This document shows positions 34,513-43,111 of a stretch of 60,908 nucleotides of DNA, in pieces. Each line of letters begins with the position of its first letter. The stretch's first letter is position 1. Position numbers and translations under genes: made by a program. The notes under the pieces were generated by a model. That model was not told the origin of the DNA and did no database searches. It was given only the letters and a program-made list of their open reading frames with translations. The DNA is from an uncultured Alphaproteobacteria bacterium (GTDB taxonomy: Bacteria > Pseudomonadota > Alphaproteobacteria > HIMB59). The stretch covers positions 1 through 60,908 of the forward strand of contig CACKOX010000006.1 of assembly GCA_902601865.1 (NCBI GenBank), in the 5' to 3' direction.

Positions 34513-35269
34513 TTTAATTAAAATATTGTTTTTACTAATTTTATCTTCTTGTACAATTACCTCTATTGAAAAAGTTGAGGATAAAAAAATACCTGAGGAA
34601 GTGCCATCTAAGGAGTACTTTAAAAAAGCTGACGTAAATGTATCTCCTTTAGTCGAATATGATATAGATTTTACAGTTTTAGAAAAATTTGTTTTTGATG
34701 AGAGGATTAATGGAAATAATATTCATCATTCGAAGTTACCTATACCAAGTGTTATTAAGCTCTCTGATCCTAAAAACTTGAACAATAGCATCATTGTTAG
34801 AAATATTATTTTAGAAACAGAAAATAGACTCTCTCTCAGCAAAGATATCGTTGATCAAATATCACTAAATTCAAATGTCTATTTAGAATTCTTAAAAGAT
34901 GAATCAATAATACTTAGGAATGTTGTTAATTCTAAAGAGGAAAGTAAAATAAAAATGGATGATACAGAGATCTCATTTGAAAATCTTGACGAAGATCAAA
35001 CTGAAATTAGTGAAAAACTTGATTATGAGAAAATTAAATCTCTAGAAATCAAAAACTCAGCGAAAATAAATACTATTTTAGTTAATATTTATGAGAACAT
35101 AAAAACGGCTAAGCTAAAAACAAATAAAATTAGGAATTTAGGACTCTTTTATGAAGAAAATGATGAGGGTGTTATGGTTTTTGCTGGCCCATTTCCTAAC
35201 AATGATATAGATCTAAAGTTGGATTTCTTGATTAAAAATGGATACATAAATGCTAAAAAAACCCGCTAA
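34496..35269 (+). CDS. Degenerate RlpA-like lipoprotein with short SPOR-like tail
   Basis: 257 aa, GTG start, overlapping mltB by 17 bases. A lipoprotein signal ends LSSC (C19). Position between mltB and dac is where RlpA sits in other Alphaproteobacteria. The segment LPIPSVIKLSDPKNLNNSIIVRN followed by LSKDIVDQI mimics the second half of an RlpA double-psi barrel. However, the VNDRGP motif with the catalytic aspartate of RlpA is replaced (NIILETEN). The C-terminus VMVFAGPFPNN...FLIKNGY resembles a trimmed SPOR domain. A septal binding role without lytic activity is a reasonable guess. Confidence 0.6.
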   Translation: MINLNNLIKILFLLILSSCTITSIEKVEDKKIPEEVPSKEYFKKADVNVSPLVEYDIDFTVLEKFVFDERINGNNIHHSKLPIPSVIKLSDPKNLNNSIIVRNIILETENRLSLSKDIVDQISLNSNVYLEFLKDESIILRNVVNSKEESKIKMDDTEISFENLDEDQTEISEKLDYEKIKSLEIKNSAKINTILVNIYENIKTAKLKTNKIRNLGLFYEENDEGVMVFAGPFPNNDIDLKLDFLIKNGYINAKKTR

Positions 35270-36377
35270 TTTATTACTATTAATTGTATTTCTTCTATTA
35301 ACAAGACAATCATTTGCTATTGAAAGCATTGCAAAAACTGCACTGGTTATTGATTTATCCACCAATGAAATCCTTCTAGAAAAAAATTCTAAAGAAAAGA
35401 CTTACCCATCAAGCATGACTAAAATGATGACTGCTCTTGTGGCATTTGAAAAAATTAAAGATGGTAGTTTATCATTAGATCAAGAGTTCCTAATTAGTAA
35501 AAAAGCATGGAAAATGGGTGGCTCAAAGATGTTTATAGAGGTTGACAAACGTGTGAGTGTTTATGATCTTCTTCTCGGTGTTGTAGTTCAGAGTGGAAAT
35601 GATGCATCTATTGCTATTGCTGAGGGCATATCAGGTTCTGAAGAGATATTTGCAATAGAAATGAATAATTTAGGTAAAAAAATTGGTTTAACTGGAAGTA
35701 ATTTTACAAATAGCAGTGGATGGCCTGATGATAATCATTACACGACTGCAGAAGATTTAGCTAAAGTAGCCCAATATACTATTGAAAATCACTATGAATT
35801 GTATCAGATGTATAAAATCAGTGATTTTACTTATAACGGTATTAAGCAGGACAATAGAAACCCACTTCTCTATACATTTGAGGGTGCTGATGGCTTTAAA
35901 ACTGGTTACACAGAGGCTGCAGGATATGGCCTAGTAGGATCTGCGGAAAGAAGAGATAGGCGCCTTATTTTAGTTCTAAATGGGCTAGAGTCCTCTAAAT
36001 CAAGAGCTCAAGAGTCTTTGAGGTTAATGGATTGGGGTTTTAATAATTTTCAGTTGGTAGATTTTTATAAAAAAAATGAGGTTATTCAAGAGGTTGATAC
36101 TTGGTTAGGTAATGAGGATAGAGTAGACCTTGTTGCGTTAGAAGACATTAGTGTAAGCATACCAAAAGCCCAATTATCTTCAGCTAAAGTTACTGTACTC
36201 GTAGAAGAGCCAATAGCGACACCAATTAAAGTTGGAGACCAAATTGCTAAGCTACAAATATCTTTTGCAGATAAACAAGTAGATTTTCCTTTATATTCTG
36301 GTGAAGACATTGATCAAAAGAATTTCTTTTCAAGAATATTTTCAGCTATTTATTATATCATTCTTGGATCTAACTAA
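35250..36377 (+). CDS. dacC: D-alanyl-D-alanine carboxypeptidase (PBP5/6 type)
   Basis: Periplasmic enzyme that trims the terminal D-Ala of peptidoglycan stem peptides. 375 aa with a signal peptide (ends SFA). Active site motifs: SMTK with S55 and K58, SGN in VQSGNDAS, and KTG in FKTGYTEAAG. A C-terminal PBP5_C domain (about 280-360) precedes the amphipathic anchor helix FFSRIFSAIYYIIL. Overlaps the RlpA-like gene by 20 bases. The choice of the letter (dacA, dacC or dacF) is uncertain. Confidence 0.92.
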   Translation: MLKKPANLLLLIVFLLLTRQSFAIESIAKTALVIDLSTNEILLEKNSKEKTYPSSMTKMMTALVAFEKIKDGSLSLDQEFLISKKAWKMGGSKMFIEVDKRVSVYDLLLGVVVQSGNDASIAIAEGISGSEEIFAIEMNNLGKKIGLTGSNFTNSSGWPDDNHYTTAEDLAKVAQYTIENHYELYQMYKISDFTYNGIKQDNRNPLLYTFEGADGFKTGYTEAAGYGLVGSAERRDRRLILVLNGLESSKSRAQESLRLMDWGFNNFQLVDFYKKNEVIQEVDTWLGNEDRVDLVALEDISVSIPKAQLSSAKVTVLVEEPIATPIKVGDQIAKLQISFADKQVDFPLYSGEDIDQKNFFSRIFSAIYYIILGSN

Positions 36378-36392
36378 ATAATATCTAAATAA

Positions 36393-36992
36393 ATGAAAGT
36401 AATTAGTTTTGAAGGTTTTGAGTATTCAGGTAAATCTACACAAATTAAATTATTAAAAAAATATTTTATAAAAAATAAAATTAAATCTACCTTTACTAGA
36501 GAACCAGGGGGTAATAAAGATTTAGAAAAGATTAGAAATATAATTATTAAATCTAATTTTGATAATTTGAGTTTAATAATGTTTTTCTTTGCTTCTAGAT
36601 TTTCACTTTTATCTTCACTTAAAAATAATGATTTAATTGTTTTTGATAGGTTTTTTGACTCAACATATGCCTATCAAAAATATAATTTAAAAGAAAAAAA
36701 ACTAATAATTAGTTTAATCAATTTAATTGATCAAAAATTTATCCCAAATATTACTTTTTATCTAAAATTAGATAAAAAAAATTTAATGGAAAGAAAAAAT
36801 AAAAGATTTTATTCGAATAAATTTGATAAGAAGTATTTTGGACAATTTTCAAGAATTCAAAAAAATTATAATGAAATATCAAAAATAAAAATAGGAAAAC
36901 GAAAGTTTGTTACAATTGATGCTTCGTTATCAGCTAATGAAATACACGAAAAAATTATAGTACATCTAAAGAAATGCAAATTAATAAAATAA
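36393..36992 (+). CDS. tmk: Thymidylate kinase
   Basis: Phosphorylates dTMP to dTDP. 199 aa. P-loop FEGFEYSGKST (the usual GxDGAGKST has Y-S in place of G-A), TREPGGN, and DRFFDSTYAYQ, the DRY-like substrate motif. The lid region carries RKNKRFYSNKFD. Overlaps holB by 19 bases, as in the conserved alphaproteobacterial order. Confidence 0.9.
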   Translation: MKVISFEGFEYSGKSTQIKLLKKYFIKNKIKSTFTREPGGNKDLEKIRNIIIKSNFDNLSLIMFFFASRFSLLSSLKNNDLIVFDRFFDSTYAYQKYNLKEKKLIISLINLIDQKFIPNITFYLKLDKKNLMERKNKRFYSNKFDKKYFGQFSRIQKNYNEISKIKIGKRKFVTIDASLSANEIHEKIIVHLKKCKLIK

Positions 36993-37765
36993 TTAATACT
37001 ATAAAATCTGAGAGTAGTGGGTTCTATTTATTAGAAGTTACAAATGCTGATACTATTTCAACTATTGAAGATGAAATTTTAAATTGCTTTTATGAGATGC
37101 AATATGAAATAGATACAAGTTTTATTAACTTGCAGCCTGAAGAAAATACAAAATTTATAACAATTGACCAAATCAGAAAAATGAAAAAAGAATTTCTTCA
37201 CACTAATGTTTTAAATTTAAATCGAGTTATATTTGTGAAAGAAGTGAATAATTTAAATATAAACGCTTTAAACGGCCTTTTAAAAATAATAGAGGAAATA
37301 CCTTCAAATACTTATTTTATATTTTGTTCCTCTAACTTAATTAGTCTGCCTGAAACTATTATTTCCAGGGCTAGGGTTATTAGAGATAATAACACTCCAA
37401 TGAATTTCGACGACTTAAATACTATGATGAAAGATATAATAAATCAAAATCAAAATATATCAGAAGATTTGATTCATTCTCTTGTAAGTCCATTTATCAA
37501 TTTAAAAAAAACAGATTTTTTTGATAAAATTAAACTTTTTAGTAAAGATCAAATAAATATATGTTCATCAATATTCTTAAAAATACTTAATTATCATTTA
37601 AAAAAGAATTTAACTAATAAAATGCTCTATAAGTATCTTTTTAAACTTCATTCTGATTACTTAATTGATGTCGACGAAAGTATAAAATTTAATACATTAA
37701 CAAATGATTTAATATCAATATATTTTACAAGATTAAATTCTAACCTCATAAAATATGTCAAATAA
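36974..37765 (+). CDS. holB: DNA polymerase III delta-prime-like subunit
   Basis: 263 aa, a highly diverged clamp-loader delta' subunit. It lacks the N-terminal nucleotide-binding loop, as true delta' often does. The AAA+ marks that remain are VIFVKEVNNLNINALNGLLKIIEEIP and FCSSNLISLPETIISRARVI, the sensor/arginine-finger (SRC-like) region where the cysteine is A here. Its place between tmk and metG confirms the call. Confidence 0.82.
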   Translation: MQINKIINTIKSESSGFYLLEVTNADTISTIEDEILNCFYEMQYEIDTSFINLQPEENTKFITIDQIRKMKKEFLHTNVLNLNRVIFVKEVNNLNINALNGLLKIIEEIPSNTYFIFCSSNLISLPETIISRARVIRDNNTPMNFDDLNTMMKDIINQNQNISEDLIHSLVSPFINLKKTDFFDKIKLFSKDQINICSSIFLKILNYHLKKNLTNKMLYKYLFKLHSDYLIDVDESIKFNTLTNDLISIYFTRLNSNLIKYVK

Positions 37766-39275
37766 ATATTTTACAACTCCAATTTATTATGTGAATGATA
37801 AACCTCATATAGGACATGCATATACTTCCATCGCTGTTGATATTTTAAAAAGATTTTACAAATGTAGAGGATTAAATTCTTATTTTTTAACAGGTACTGA
37901 CGAACATGGACAGAAAGTAGAAAAAGCAGCTTTAGAAAAAAATATAGATCCTCAACAATTTACTGATACCGTATCTGAGAATTTTCGAGATTTGAGTAGT
38001 TTATTAAATCTATCTAATGATGATTTCATAAGAACAACCGAGGAAAGACATAAAAAATCTGTACAAAATTTATGGAAAGTTCTACTAGAGAAAAATGAAA
38101 TTTATTTATCTAAGTATAGTGGTTGGTACTCTGTCAGAGATGAAGCTTTTGTTGCAGATAACGAAATAATAGAAAAAGATGGAAAAAAATATAATGGTTT
38201 TGGATCTGAACTATCCTGGGTAGAAGAAGAGTCTTATTTTTTTAGACTTTCTAAATGGCAGAATAAGCTTTTAGATTTTTATAAAAACAACCCTGATTTC
38301 ATTGTTCCTAAATCTAGATCAAACGAAGTGATAAAGTTTGTTGAGTCAGGTTTAAAAGATCTTTCTGTATCAAGGACTACATTTAAATGGGGAATTGATG
38401 TACCAACCGATGAAAAACATATTGTTTATGTTTGGCTAGATGCACTAACCAATTACATATCTGCATTAGAATATCCCAACAAAGACTCTGAGTTATATCA
38501 AAAATATTGGCCTGGGATACACGTAGTAGGGAAGGATATAATTAGATTTCACGCCATTTTCTGGCCAGCTTTTTTGATGGCTGCTGATCTTGATCCACCA
38601 AAACAGATTGTAGCACATGGTTGGTGGACAAATGAGGGTCAAAAGATCAGTAAAAGCCTTGGGAATGTCATAGATCCCAAAGAATTAATTGATATTTATG
38701 GCCTAGACTCAGTTAGATATTTTTTATTTAGAGAGGTCCCGTTTGGCAATGATGGAGATTTTTCAAAAGTTGCTATCAAAAATAGAATAAACGGTGAATT
38801 AGCAAATAATTATGGCAATCTAATTCAAAGAATACTTAGTTTTATTTATAAAAATTTAGACCAAAATATTGATTTAACTATAGATAATTTTAATTTTGAT
38901 ATCTTAAAAAAAATCAATGAATCTGAAAAGAGGTTATTTGAATTTATGGAAAATTATAAATACGACGAATACCTAAAAACATTATTTTTATTTATGAATG
39001 ATTTAAACAATTATATTGATAAATCTGCTCCATGGGTATTAAAGAAAACAGACCCTGAGGAGATGAAAAGGGTTTTAGCTAATATTTGTTTATGCATTAT
39101 AAGAGTTAGTCAGTTTTTAGTGCCTTTTATGCCATCAAAAACATCTGAAGTTTTTAGTTTATTTGAAAATACAAACAATATTGATTTAAATACCTTTGAT
39201 AACTTTAAGGAAATCATTAACCTGAAATTTCTTAAAATTCTAAAACCAGAGCCATTATTTATTAAAATTGAATAA
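37755..39275 (+). CDS. metG: Methionyl-tRNA synthetase
   Basis: Class I synthetase of 506 aa that charges initiator and elongator tRNA-Met. HIGH motif PHIGHAYTS near residue 18 and KMSKS equivalent KISKSLGN. No zinc-knuckle cysteine set is seen after GWYSVRDEAF, so it belongs to the zinc-free short class common in Alphaproteobacteria. There is no C-terminal tRNA-binding (EMAP-like) domain. Overlaps holB by 11 bases and tatD by 8. Confidence 0.95.
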   Translation: MSNKYFTTPIYYVNDKPHIGHAYTSIAVDILKRFYKCRGLNSYFLTGTDEHGQKVEKAALEKNIDPQQFTDTVSENFRDLSSLLNLSNDDFIRTTEERHKKSVQNLWKVLLEKNEIYLSKYSGWYSVRDEAFVADNEIIEKDGKKYNGFGSELSWVEEESYFFRLSKWQNKLLDFYKNNPDFIVPKSRSNEVIKFVESGLKDLSVSRTTFKWGIDVPTDEKHIVYVWLDALTNYISALEYPNKDSELYQKYWPGIHVVGKDIIRFHAIFWPAFLMAADLDPPKQIVAHGWWTNEGQKISKSLGNVIDPKELIDIYGLDSVRYFLFREVPFGNDGDFSKVAIKNRINGELANNYGNLIQRILSFIYKNLDQNIDLTIDNFNFDILKKINESEKRLFEFMENYKYDEYLKTLFLFMNDLNNYIDKSAPWVLKKTDPEEMKRVLANICLCIIRVSQFLVPFMPSKTSEVFSLFENTNNIDLNTFDNFKEIINLKFLKILKPEPLFIKIE

Positions 39276-40050
39276 TTTAATTGATAGTCACGTTAATTTT
39301 GGTCATGAATTACTTAAAAATTCTGTCTCAGATATTTGTAAGGAAGCTCTTGAAAATAATATAGAAAGAATTTTAAGTATTAATTCCAATATCTTCGAGT
39401 TTCAAAAAGATATTAATTTGATCAAAGACTTCAATTTTGTAGATATTACTTTAGGACATCACCCAAATAATACTCTTAATACCAATGCAGAAGAAATAAA
39501 GAGGCTTTTAAATGAAAATATTAAAAAATTTGAAGATAGAATTGTCGGAATAGGGGAAACAGGTTTGGATTATCACTATAATATACCAAAAAATAGGCAA
39601 ATAGAGTGTTTTAAGGCTCATTTAGATATAGCAAGTGTTTATAAACTACCATGTGTTATTCATATGAGAGATGCGGAAACAGATATGATTGAAATTTTAA
39701 GCAAGTATTCTAAAAAATTGGGTAAAATTCTTATTCATTGCTTCACTGGAAGTGAGGAATTTGCAGAGAAATGTATTGATTTAGATTGTTTTTTTTCTTT
39801 GTCTGGCATTATTACATTCAAAAATGCAAATAAGCTTCGAGAAACAATCAAAATACTCCCATTAGAAAGAATTATATTTGAAACTGACAGCCCATATCTC
39901 ACACCTGATCCTTATAGAGGTAAAGTTAATAAACCTGGTTATCTCAAAATTATATTAGAAAAATATTGTGAAATAACCGGTAATGACTATTTAACAACTA
40001 GTAAAATTAGCACTAATAATTACAAAAAGCTTTTTAAGATAAATGTCTGA
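39268..40050 (+). CDS. TatD-family metal-dependent hydrolase
   Basis: 260 aa TIM-barrel hydrolase; relatives are 3'-5' DNA exonucleases or D-aminoacyl-tRNA deacylase-like. Metal sites: GIGETGLDYHY (Glu), VIHMRDAE (His), LIHCFTGS (His) and FETDSPYLTP (Asp). The first site reads DSHVNFG, so the normal HxH has lost its second histidine, as also happens in E. coli TatD. The start is TTG 39268 inside metG; there is no ATG near. Its gene order before the MBL gene is conserved. Confidence 0.88.
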   Translation: MNNLIDSHVNFGHELLKNSVSDICKEALENNIERILSINSNIFEFQKDINLIKDFNFVDITLGHHPNNTLNTNAEEIKRLLNENIKKFEDRIVGIGETGLDYHYNIPKNRQIECFKAHLDIASVYKLPCVIHMRDAETDMIEILSKYSKKLGKILIHCFTGSEEFAEKCIDLDCFFSLSGIITFKNANKLRETIKILPLERIIFETDSPYLTPDPYRGKVNKPGYLKIILEKYCEITGNDYLTTSKISTNNYKKLFKINV

Positions 40051-40825
40051 AAATATTGAATTAAATGTATTAGGTTGTGGCTCTAGTTTTGGTGTTCCGT
40101 TATCTCACAACATTTGGGGAAATTGCGATCAAACAAATATTAAAAATCATCGAACTAGACCATCAATACTTTTGAAAAAGGCAGGAAAATCAATATTAAT
40201 TGATACAAGTCCTGATTTAAGAAGACAATTAATAGATAACAAAGTAGATAATATAGACTCTGTTATTTATACTCACTCACATGCCGATCATATACACGGG
40301 ATAAATGATTTAAGGGCAATTTCTCTAATAAATAGAAAGAAAATACCAATATATTCTGATGAGATAACATTAAATATTATTAAAAATAGTTTCTCTTATT
40401 TATTCTCCAAAGACTCTAATCATGGTTATGAACCTATTCTGCTAGCTAACACACTAAACTCTAAATTCATTGAATTAAATGGCTTCAATATTGAAATTGT
40501 ACGGCAAAATCATGGGAATATTGACTCCTATGGTTTCATTTTTGACAATAAAATAGCCTATAACCTTGATATAAAATTTTTCTATGATGAAAACTATTTA
40601 GATAGAATTAAAGGGATTAAATGCTGGTTTGTTGGTTGTTTAAGGTATGACGACCATCCATCTCACGCGAGCTATAAAGAGATTATTGATTGGACTAAAA
40701 AAGTTAAGGCAAATCAAACATTTTTAAGCCATATGACGGCTCATATAGATTATGAAACTGAGTTCAAGAAACTATCTAGTAGTCGTGTTTACCCGGCATA
40801 TGACGGTCTTAAACTAACTATATAA
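40043..40825 (+). CDS. MBL-fold metallohydrolase (PhnP-like)
   Basis: 260 aa with the metallo-beta-lactamase signature THSHADHIHGINDLR (HxHxDH) and further metal ligands NHG, NLDIKF and LSHMTAHIDY. The opening VLGCGSSFGVPL is typical of the PhnP/tRNase-Z-like branch that follows tatD in Alphaproteobacteria. Probably a phosphodiesterase; substrate unknown. Last gene of the run, overlapping tatD by 8 bases. Confidence 0.88.
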   Translation: MSENIELNVLGCGSSFGVPLSHNIWGNCDQTNIKNHRTRPSILLKKAGKSILIDTSPDLRRQLIDNKVDNIDSVIYTHSHADHIHGINDLRAISLINRKKIPIYSDEITLNIIKNSFSYLFSKDSNHGYEPILLANTLNSKFIELNGFNIEIVRQNHGNIDSYGFIFDNKIAYNLDIKFFYDENYLDRIKGIKCWFVGCLRYDDHPSHASYKEIIDWTKKVKANQTFLSHMTAHIDYETEFKKLSSSRVYPAYDGLKLTI

Positions 40826-40846
40826 ATATAATATGATTTAAGTATC

Positions 40847-41068
40847 TTAATCGTGATCGTGATTAGCTATCTTTTCTTTTAAACTCATGCAAACTTCTTC
40901 TGAAGAAGCCATTAAAACAGTATCACTGATTTCACATGGAGTGCTATAAGACATCTTATTCGATGATATATTTTCATCATCTGATGAATGGGCTGTGCAC
41001 ATACTTGCATAAGAGCTAGATGATATTAAAGAAAAGATAGTTACCAATATAATTCTTAACGTTTTCAT
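40847..41068 (-). CDS. Small exported Cys-containing protein, 73 aa
   Basis: No family recognised. It starts with a clear signal peptide (MKTLRIILVTIFSLISSSSYA) and leaves a mature peptide of about 52 residues with three cysteines (MCTAH, TPCEI and EVCMS) and an acidic, histidine-containing tail (IANHDHD). Serine-rich at the front. A small periplasmic or secreted protein, perhaps metal-binding; this is a guess from composition. Confidence 0.55.
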   Translation of the reverse strand: MKTLRIILVTIFSLISSSSYASMCTAHSSDDENISSNKMSYSTPCEISDTVLMASSEEVCMSLKEKIANHDHD

Positions 41069-41170
41069 AATTTCTTTTATAGTTGATAGCTAAAAATAGA
41101 TTACAGAAACTAGTTATTTTTTTTATTCTAGATTCTTATAATATATATTATGCAACAAATAAATATATAA

Positions 41171-41632
41171 ATGTCAATAAAATCAGTAACAGAACAGTTA
41201 GATATTATAGCCCCTGACCTCAAAATTTTAGAATTTAATAAACCTACAGCAACAGTTGAACAAGCTGCTAACGCTCATAACGTAGAACCTGGACAAATTG
41301 TTAAAACAATAGCTTTAGCCCTAGATAAACCTATTTTGCTAATGACTGCGGGAGATGTAAAGATTGATAATAAAAAGTATAAGGATTTTTTCAAAAAAAA
41401 GGCAAAAATGCTGTCAGCTGACGATACTTTAACTTGTACCACTCACCCTATTGGTGGTGTTTGTCCATTTGGATTACCTGTAAAAATTGATATTTATGCA
41501 GATAAATCCTTAATTGCATATGACACAGTAATACCAGCTGCAGGATCGAGAAATAGTTCTGTTAAAATTCAAAGAGAAAGGCTAATTGAGATGACAAAAG
41601 CCATAATTGTTGATGTAACAAAAAGTAAGTAA
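41171..41632 (+). CDS. YbaK/EbsC-family aminoacyl-tRNA deacylase
   Basis: A 153-aa trans-editing protein that should hydrolyse mischarged tRNA (Cys-tRNAPro or related). Marks: ATVEQAANAHNVEPGQIVKTIAL (with the catalytic lysine region), HPIGGVCPFGLP, VIPAAGSRNSSVKI. Those features resemble the YwhH-type branch. A second, different deacylase of the same superfamily is at 49824. Confidence 0.87.
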   Translation: MSIKSVTEQLDIIAPDLKILEFNKPTATVEQAANAHNVEPGQIVKTIALALDKPILLMTAGDVKIDNKKYKDFFKKKAKMLSADDTLTCTTHPIGGVCPFGLPVKIDIYADKSLIAYDTVIPAAGSRNSSVKIQRERLIEMTKAIIVDVTKSK

Positions 41633-41642
41633 AAACAGTATA

Positions 41643-41915
41643 CTATTTTGTATCGTTAATCTTAGATTTTACTATTTTTGGAGCAGTTGCAAATGTAGCT
41701 GCTGTCATAAATGTTCCAAAAATAAGCAAGAAATGTGCACTAGCTGTAATACCAAATATTAAAAAAGAACCAAAATACAATGAAAATACGATACACCACA
41801 TCCAGGCTAAAAGCTGCATAATCAGGTGTCTCAAAGCCACACTTGGTATCTTTCTTAGTGGATTCCACTCGGCATCCATAACGCTGCTGTAAACTTGCAT
41901 AAACATGTTTTTCAT
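41643..41915 (-). CDS. Small two-helix membrane protein, 90 aa
   Basis: No family recognised. The N-terminal soluble part (YSSVMDAEWNPLRKIPSVALRHL) is followed by two membrane segments (about 32-52 and 56-76). Start uncertain between three near ATGs (41915, 41906 and 41900). Transcribed away from the HCCA-isomerase-like gene. Confidence 0.5.
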   Translation of the reverse strand: MKNMFMQVYSSVMDAEWNPLRKIPSVALRHLIMQLLAWMWCIVFSLYFGSFLIFGITASAHFLLIFGTFMTAATFATAPKIVKSKINDTK

Positions 41916-41995
41916 GGACTTTTATACATGCGACAGATGTGACCAGATCACAAATTTTTAAATATAATTTTAATTAATTGAGATAAGTTTAATTA

Positions 41996-42589
41996 ATGAA
42001 AAAGATAGAGTTTTGGTACTCAATTGGAAGTACATATACATACCTTTCTACCCAAAGATTGAACGATTTAGCCAATCAAAAAAATATTGAATTTGAATGG
42101 TGCCCTTTTAGCGTTCGCTCCAGAATGATTGAAATGGAGAATGTTCCTTTTATGGCAGAAAAAAAGAGGGATAAAATTGATTATATGTGGAGAGATGTTC
42201 AAAGAAGAGCTAATTTTTATGGATTTGAGGCTAAAGTCCCAGCTCCCTACCCTCTGAAAGAGTTCGATTTAGCCAATAAAGTTGCTATTCTTGGAAAAAA
42301 TCAAGGTTGGATTAAAGAATATACTATACTAACCTACAAAAAGTGGTTTTTAGAGCATTTAGAGCCTGGATCAGAACCAAATCTAAGTTCTACTCTGAAG
42401 GAAATTGGGCTTGACTCAGAAAGTGTTATAAATATGGCTCAAACAGATGAAATTGAGCAAAAATATTTAAAAAATACAGAAATGGCTAAAAATAAGGGTA
42501 TTTTTGGTAGTCCCACATTTATCGTTGAAAATGAGGTTTTTTGGGGTGATGACAGATGTGAAGATGCCATTAAATGGCTTTTAAAATAA
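41996..42589 (+). CDS. 2-hydroxychromene-2-carboxylate isomerase / DsbA-like protein
   Basis: 197 aa of the thioredoxin-like, kappa-class GST fold. FWYSIGSTYTYLSTQRL carries the serine at the position that binds glutathione in HCCA isomerases (no CxxC pair, so not an oxidase). KNKGIFGSPTFIVENEVFWGDDR is the conserved C-terminal cis-proline region. HCCA isomerases work in naphthalene breakdown, but most genome hits have unknown substrates. The gene is followed by the only long gene-free stretch. Confidence 0.85.
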   Translation: MKKIEFWYSIGSTYTYLSTQRLNDLANQKNIEFEWCPFSVRSRMIEMENVPFMAEKKRDKIDYMWRDVQRRANFYGFEAKVPAPYPLKEFDLANKVAILGKNQGWIKEYTILTYKKWFLEHLEPGSEPNLSSTLKEIGLDSESVINMAQTDEIEQKYLKNTEMAKNKGIFGSPTFIVENEVFWGDDRCEDAIKWLLK

Positions 42590-43111
42590 TGTCTATTTCC
42601 GATTTTTTTGCGTTTTAAGGTGTGTTGAAATTTCATTAAGTATAATTCCTTAGGTAAATTTATGAATTTGACTATTGATTTACAAAAAAAAATATTGATA
42701 ATATTTATCCTCAAAATCCAAATATTTCTTAAATCTTGTAAATGTCGCAATTTACATTCTATTTTTTAACTAAAAATACGATATTTTATCCTTTATTTAT
42801 GGCTTTCTGTAAATCATAAATTGAATAACTATCTAAATAGTTTTATAAGCAAGCAATTATAACTATGGGTTAATTTAATACTCAAATTTTGCTGATTAAT
42901 TTGATAAATCGCATTAAATGTTAATTAAATCAAACAAAATAATATTAATTTAAAATATTTATTCTGAATAAATCATTAAATCATTATTTTATTTTAAATT
43001 GAGTCAGATTATTAATATTTAGGCTCTTAAAAGCTATATGAAATAATTTTATATAAAATGTGTAAAAACAATTACTTAATACAAATATCTAACTTATATT
43101 ATAGTATTAAA
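42590..43111. other. 522-base gene-free region between two convergent genes
   Basis: The longest non-coding stretch in the window, very A+T rich. Because both neighbours end here, no promoter for them is needed. I see no convincing open frame and no RNase P, tmRNA, SRP RNA or tRNA landmarks. A promoter-like TTGATT (42675-42680), a 16-base spacer and GATAAT (42697-42702) precede a hairpin at 42737-42756. The rest shows only weak AT-rich symmetry. It may hold a small RNA, a decayed gene or a structural site. Confidence 0.6.
42737..42756 (+). terminator. Hairpin with following T-run in the gene-free region
   Basis: TGTAAAT and ATTTACA arms (7 bp) close a 6-base loop, GTCGCA. A six-T run follows at 42762-42767. 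Shaped like an intrinsic terminator but with a weak A+T stem, so confidence is low. Confidence 0.3.

Noticed and set aside
39268-40050. TatD-family protein judged inactive because HxH is HxN
   Set aside because: E. coli TatD also lacks the full HxH, and the other metal ligands are present, so activity cannot be excluded.
42439-42750. Minus-strand open frame of 103 codons running into the gene-free region
   Set aside because: It overlaps the HCCA-isomerase-like gene on the other strand and has no family likeness or sensible composition.
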